Assembly (NCBI RefSeq): GCF_933509905.1
Contig: NZ_OW150024.1
Span: 2,654,001 to 2,718,000, forward strand
Length of the DNA stretch: 64,000 bases
Source: Trichlorobacter ammonificans
GTDB taxonomy: Bacteria; Desulfobacterota; Desulfuromonadia; Geobacterales; Pseudopelobacteraceae
Direction: 5' to 3'
Shown here: positions 62,018-64,000 of the stretch, piece by piece
Layout of the letters: every line of letters begins with the position of its first letter
Position numbering within the stretch: the first letter of the stretch is position 1
Translations under genes and position numbers: made by a program
The notes under the pieces: generated by a model
Told to the model about the DNA's origin: nothing
Databases searched by the model: none
The model's input: only the letters and a program-made list of their open reading frames with translations

Positions 62018-63061
62018 ATGTCGAATCCGCCGTACCCGCAGCACCCCGCAGCACCGCCTCAACGTACCGCCGTGGCCCTCCTCTCGGGGGGCCTCGATTC
62101 AACCCTTGCCGTCAAGCTGATGCTTGAGCAGGGGATCAGGGTCGTAGCCCTCAACTTCACCTCTCCCTTCTGCACCTGCACCAGCAAGTCATCCGGCTGT
62201 AAGTCCGAGGCGGTGCGGGTTGCCCAGGAGTTCAACATCCCGATCACGGTCAAGAACAAGGGGATCGACTATCTGGAGATCGTCCGGGCGCCCCGTTTCG
62301 GCTACGGCAAGGGCCTGAACCCCTGCATCGACTGCCGTATCTTCCTGCTGCAGAAAGCCGGTGAGTTTCTGCGGGAAACCGGTGCCGACTTCGTCATCAC
62401 CGGCGAGGTGCTGGGGCAGCGCCCCATGAGCCAGCGCCGGGACGCCCTGCTGCGGATCGAGCAGGAAAGCGGCCTGGCCGGCCTGATCCTGCGCCCCCTC
62501 TCGGCCCGCCACTTCGAACCCACCATCCCGGAAAACGAGGGGTGGGTTGACCGGGAAAAGCTGCTGGCCATTGAAGGGCGTTCCCGCAAGGAACAGATTC
62601 AGCTTGCCGAAGAACTGGACCTGGGGAACTACCCCTGTCCCGCCGGCGGCTGCATGCTGACCGAGCCGCTCTTCGTGCCCAAGCTGAAGGATCTGTTCGA
62701 GCAGTGCGACCAACTGGAGATGTTCGACATCAAGCTGCTCAAAACCGGCCGCCACTTCCGGCTCTCCCCCCGGCACAAGCTCGTGCTGGGACGGGACGAG
62801 CGCGAGAACGACCTGCTGGCCGCCGTGGCCCGCCCCGAGGACACGGTACTGCTCTGGCAGGACGGCACCGGCCCCTGCGGCCTGCTCACCGGCCCGGAGG
62901 ACCCGGCCGTGCTGGATCTGGCCGCTGCCCTGCTGCTGCACCACACCAAGGCGACACCCCGCGAGGAGAGCCGTGTGCTGGTCCGGCACAACGGCCACGA
63001 AAAAACCGTCAGCCGGATGAATGATCTGGAACGGGAGGCTGTTACGGCGCTCCGCCTGTAG
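62018..63061 (+). CDS. PP-loop ATPase, tRNA-thiolation (ThiI/MnmA)-like, with C-terminal NFACT-like domain
   Basis: 347 residues. P-loop LLSGGLDSTLAVKLMLEQG at about 22-40, Cys-rich CTCTSKSSGC and NPCIDCRIFLLQKAGEF, and CPAGGCMLTEP in the middle; these cysteines could carry sulfur or an iron-sulfur cluster. The last 100 residues (FRLSPRHKLVLGRDERENDLL) resemble an RNA-binding NFACT-R-like domain. Thiolation of tRNA is the likely type of chemistry but the target is unknown. It lies 32 bp after cysN (GGAAGG upstream), so sulfur supply and use may be co-expressed. Confidence 0.78.
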   Translation: MSNPPYPQHPAAPPQRTAVALLSGGLDSTLAVKLMLEQGIRVVALNFTSPFCTCTSKSSGCKSEAVRVAQEFNIPITVKNKGIDYLEIVRAPRFGYGKGLNPCIDCRIFLLQKAGEFLRETGADFVITGEVLGQRPMSQRRDALLRIEQESGLAGLILRPLSARHFEPTIPENEGWVDREKLLAIEGRSRKEQIQLAEELDLGNYPCPAGGCMLTEPLFVPKLKDLFEQCDQLEMFDIKLLKTGRHFRLSPRHKLVLGRDERENDLLAAVARPEDTVLLWQDGTGPCGLLTGPEDPAVLDLAAALLLHHTKATPREESRVLVRHNGHEKTVSRMNDLEREAVTALRL

Positions 63062-63105
63062 GACCGCCCCCCGCACACCCCACACCCGAGCAAAGGAATC
63101 AGCCG

Positions 63106-63657
63106 ATGACCCTGCTGGACGAAATCATTGCCCACAACCGGAGTTTCACCCATCCCGGTGCCTTTCCCCCCCTCTCCAAGTCCCCCCGCAAGCAGCTGGG
63201 GATCTTCACCTGCATGGACACCCGGCTGGTGGATTTCCTGGAGCCGGCCATGGGGTTGCAGCGGGGGGACGCCAAGATCATCAAGAACGCCGGCAACACC
63301 ATCATTGACCCCCACCAGGGGGGGGTGATCCGTAGTCTGGTGGTGGCGATTTACGAGCTGGGTGTTGAGGAAGTGTTCGTCATCGGTCATGAGGACTGCG
63401 GCATGGGTTCGGTGGATGGGCCGGGACTGCGGGACAAGATGATCGCCCGCGGCGTGTCGCCGGAGATCATCGACCGGATGATGCCGGACATCGGTCAATG
63501 GGTGGGAGCATTCTCCCATCCGCGGGAGAATGTGGAACGGGTGGTGCGGGTACTGCGGGAAAACCCGCTGCTGCCGAAGAACGTGCCGATCCACGGCCTG
63601 CTGTTCTGTCCCAACGACGGCCGCCTGGAGGTGGTTTCCGCCGGGTACGGCACTTAG
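63106..63657 (+). CDS. Beta-class carbonic anhydrase (small type)
   Basis: 183 residues. Zinc ligands Cys36 (with the catalytic Asp38-Arg40 dyad in CMDTR), His95 and Cys98 (GHEDCG). KNAGNTIIDPHQGGVIRSLVVAIYELG fits the short clade D-like beta carbonic anhydrases. It interconverts CO2 and bicarbonate. AAAGGA precedes the ATG. It ends seven bases from the convergent dtd gene. Confidence 0.92.
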   Translation: MTLLDEIIAHNRSFTHPGAFPPLSKSPRKQLGIFTCMDTRLVDFLEPAMGLQRGDAKIIKNAGNTIIDPHQGGVIRSLVVAIYELGVEEVFVIGHEDCGMGSVDGPGLRDKMIARGVSPEIIDRMMPDIGQWVGAFSHPRENVERVVRVLRENPLLPKNVPIHGLLFCPNDGRLEVVSAGYGT

Positions 63658-63664
63658 AAAACTC

Positions 63665-64000
63665 TCAGCGCCGCTCCAAAATAAACGTTACCGGGCCGTC
63701 GTTTACCAGGCTCACCTGCATATCGGCCTGAAAAACACCGGTGGCCACCGTCACCCCGTGTCGTTGCAGGGTTTCGACGAAATAGTCGTACAGCCGCCTC
63801 CCTTCCGCTACAGGGGCGGCACCGTCAAAGGACGGCCGCCGTCCCTTGTCGCAGTTTCCGGCCAGCGTGAACTGCGACACCGCCAGGATGGCACCCCCCA
63901 CCTCCCCCAGGGCCAGGTTCATCTTGCCCGCCCCGTCCTCGAAGATGCGCAAGCCGATGATCTTCTCCGCCAGCCAGTCGGCCTGGGCCTCGCCATCCCC
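63665..64000 (-). CDS. dtd: D-aminoacyl-tRNA deacylase, N-terminus beyond the window
   Basis: The frame continues through the right edge, so about 111 C-terminal residues are seen (family about 150). [43 protein letters not shown] with the SQFTL active-site motif, and [19 protein letters not shown] with the Gly/NxGPVT motif are hallmarks of Dtd. It removes D-amino acids from tRNA. Confidence 0.95.
   Translation of the reverse strand, partial: GDGEAQADWLAEKIIGLRIFEDGAGKMNLALGEVGGAILAVSQFTLAGNCDKGRRPSFDGAAPVAEGRRLYDYFVETLQRHGVTVATGVFQADMQVSLVNDGPVTFILERR

Overview
The window looks like chromosome of a Geobacter-like bacterium (Desulfuromonadota; Geobacter/Trichlorobacter/Pelobacter propionicus type). 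This rests on GC-rich coding sequence, a fused cobA-hemD gene in a hemA/hemC/ccsA heme block, REC-GGDEF and Cache-PAS histidine-kinase signalling genes among the metabolic genes, a DUF47-Pit-phoBR phosphate block and an MSHA-like pilus cluster. No rRNA, tRNA, CRISPR array or complete insertion sequence was seen.

Layout. (1) 1-7.0 kb, minus strand: a surface-polysaccharide cluster. wbpB-wbpD-wbpA-wbpE make a diacetylated di-amino uronic acid sugar nucleotide. They are followed by a strikingly AT-rich block: an unknown membrane-anchored protein, a Wzx-type flippase and the start of another membrane protein cut by the window edge. (2) 7.0-7.7 kb: no convincing gene. (3) 7.7-15.6 kb, minus strand: MSHA-like type IV pilus assembly operon (PilM/PilN-like fusion, PilO-like, MshK-like, secretin, GspE-type ATPase, GspF-type platform protein, ExeA-type ATPase). 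(4) 15.7-18.0 kb: groES-groEL with a CIRCE operator and a strong promoter. (5) 18-21.6 kb: ligA and a protoporphyrinogen oxidase gene, convergent. (6) 21.7-25.4 kb: a TPR protein (MshN-like), two prepilins and a decayed ATPase fragment; these probably belong to the pilus system of region 3.

(7) 25.4-34.1 kb, minus strand: siroheme/heme block (precorrin-2 dehydrogenase, ccsA-like, hemA, histidine kinase, REC-GGDEF protein, hemC, cobA-hemD). (8) 34.1-36.3 kb: trxA and galU-folD, separated by a perfect bidirectional hairpin. (9) 36.4-40.8 kb: phosphate block with a three-unit pho box, DUF47 protein, Pit transporter, phoB and phoR. (10) 40.9-51.4 kb: tatC, a cobD-like aminotransferase, plsY, bamD, an unknown conserved protein, hypE, a two-gene NitT/TauT-type ABC transporter without a binding protein, an AI-2E family protein and a YbaK-like deacylase. 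(11) 51.4-53.2 kb: an exporter-type ABC half transporter.

(12) 53.6-63.1 kb: a full assimilatory sulfate operon. CysTWA imports sulfate, CysDN activates it to APS, CysH (iron-sulfur APS reductase type) makes sulfite, a siroheme sulfite reductase makes sulfide and CysK makes cysteine. A PP-loop (thiolation-like) protein and a beta-carbonic anhydrase follow. The siroheme needed by the sulfite reductase can be supplied by the cobA-hemD and precorrin-2 dehydrogenase genes of region 7. The window ends inside dtd.

The most unusual items are: the second prepilin, whose C-terminal Ig/cadherin-like domain seems to be split by an AT-richer tandem module resembling phage-tail or chitin-binding repeats; paired direct-repeat elements before the cysteine operon and before the decayed ATPase; the phased pho box; and two ABC importers lacking a local solute-binding protein.
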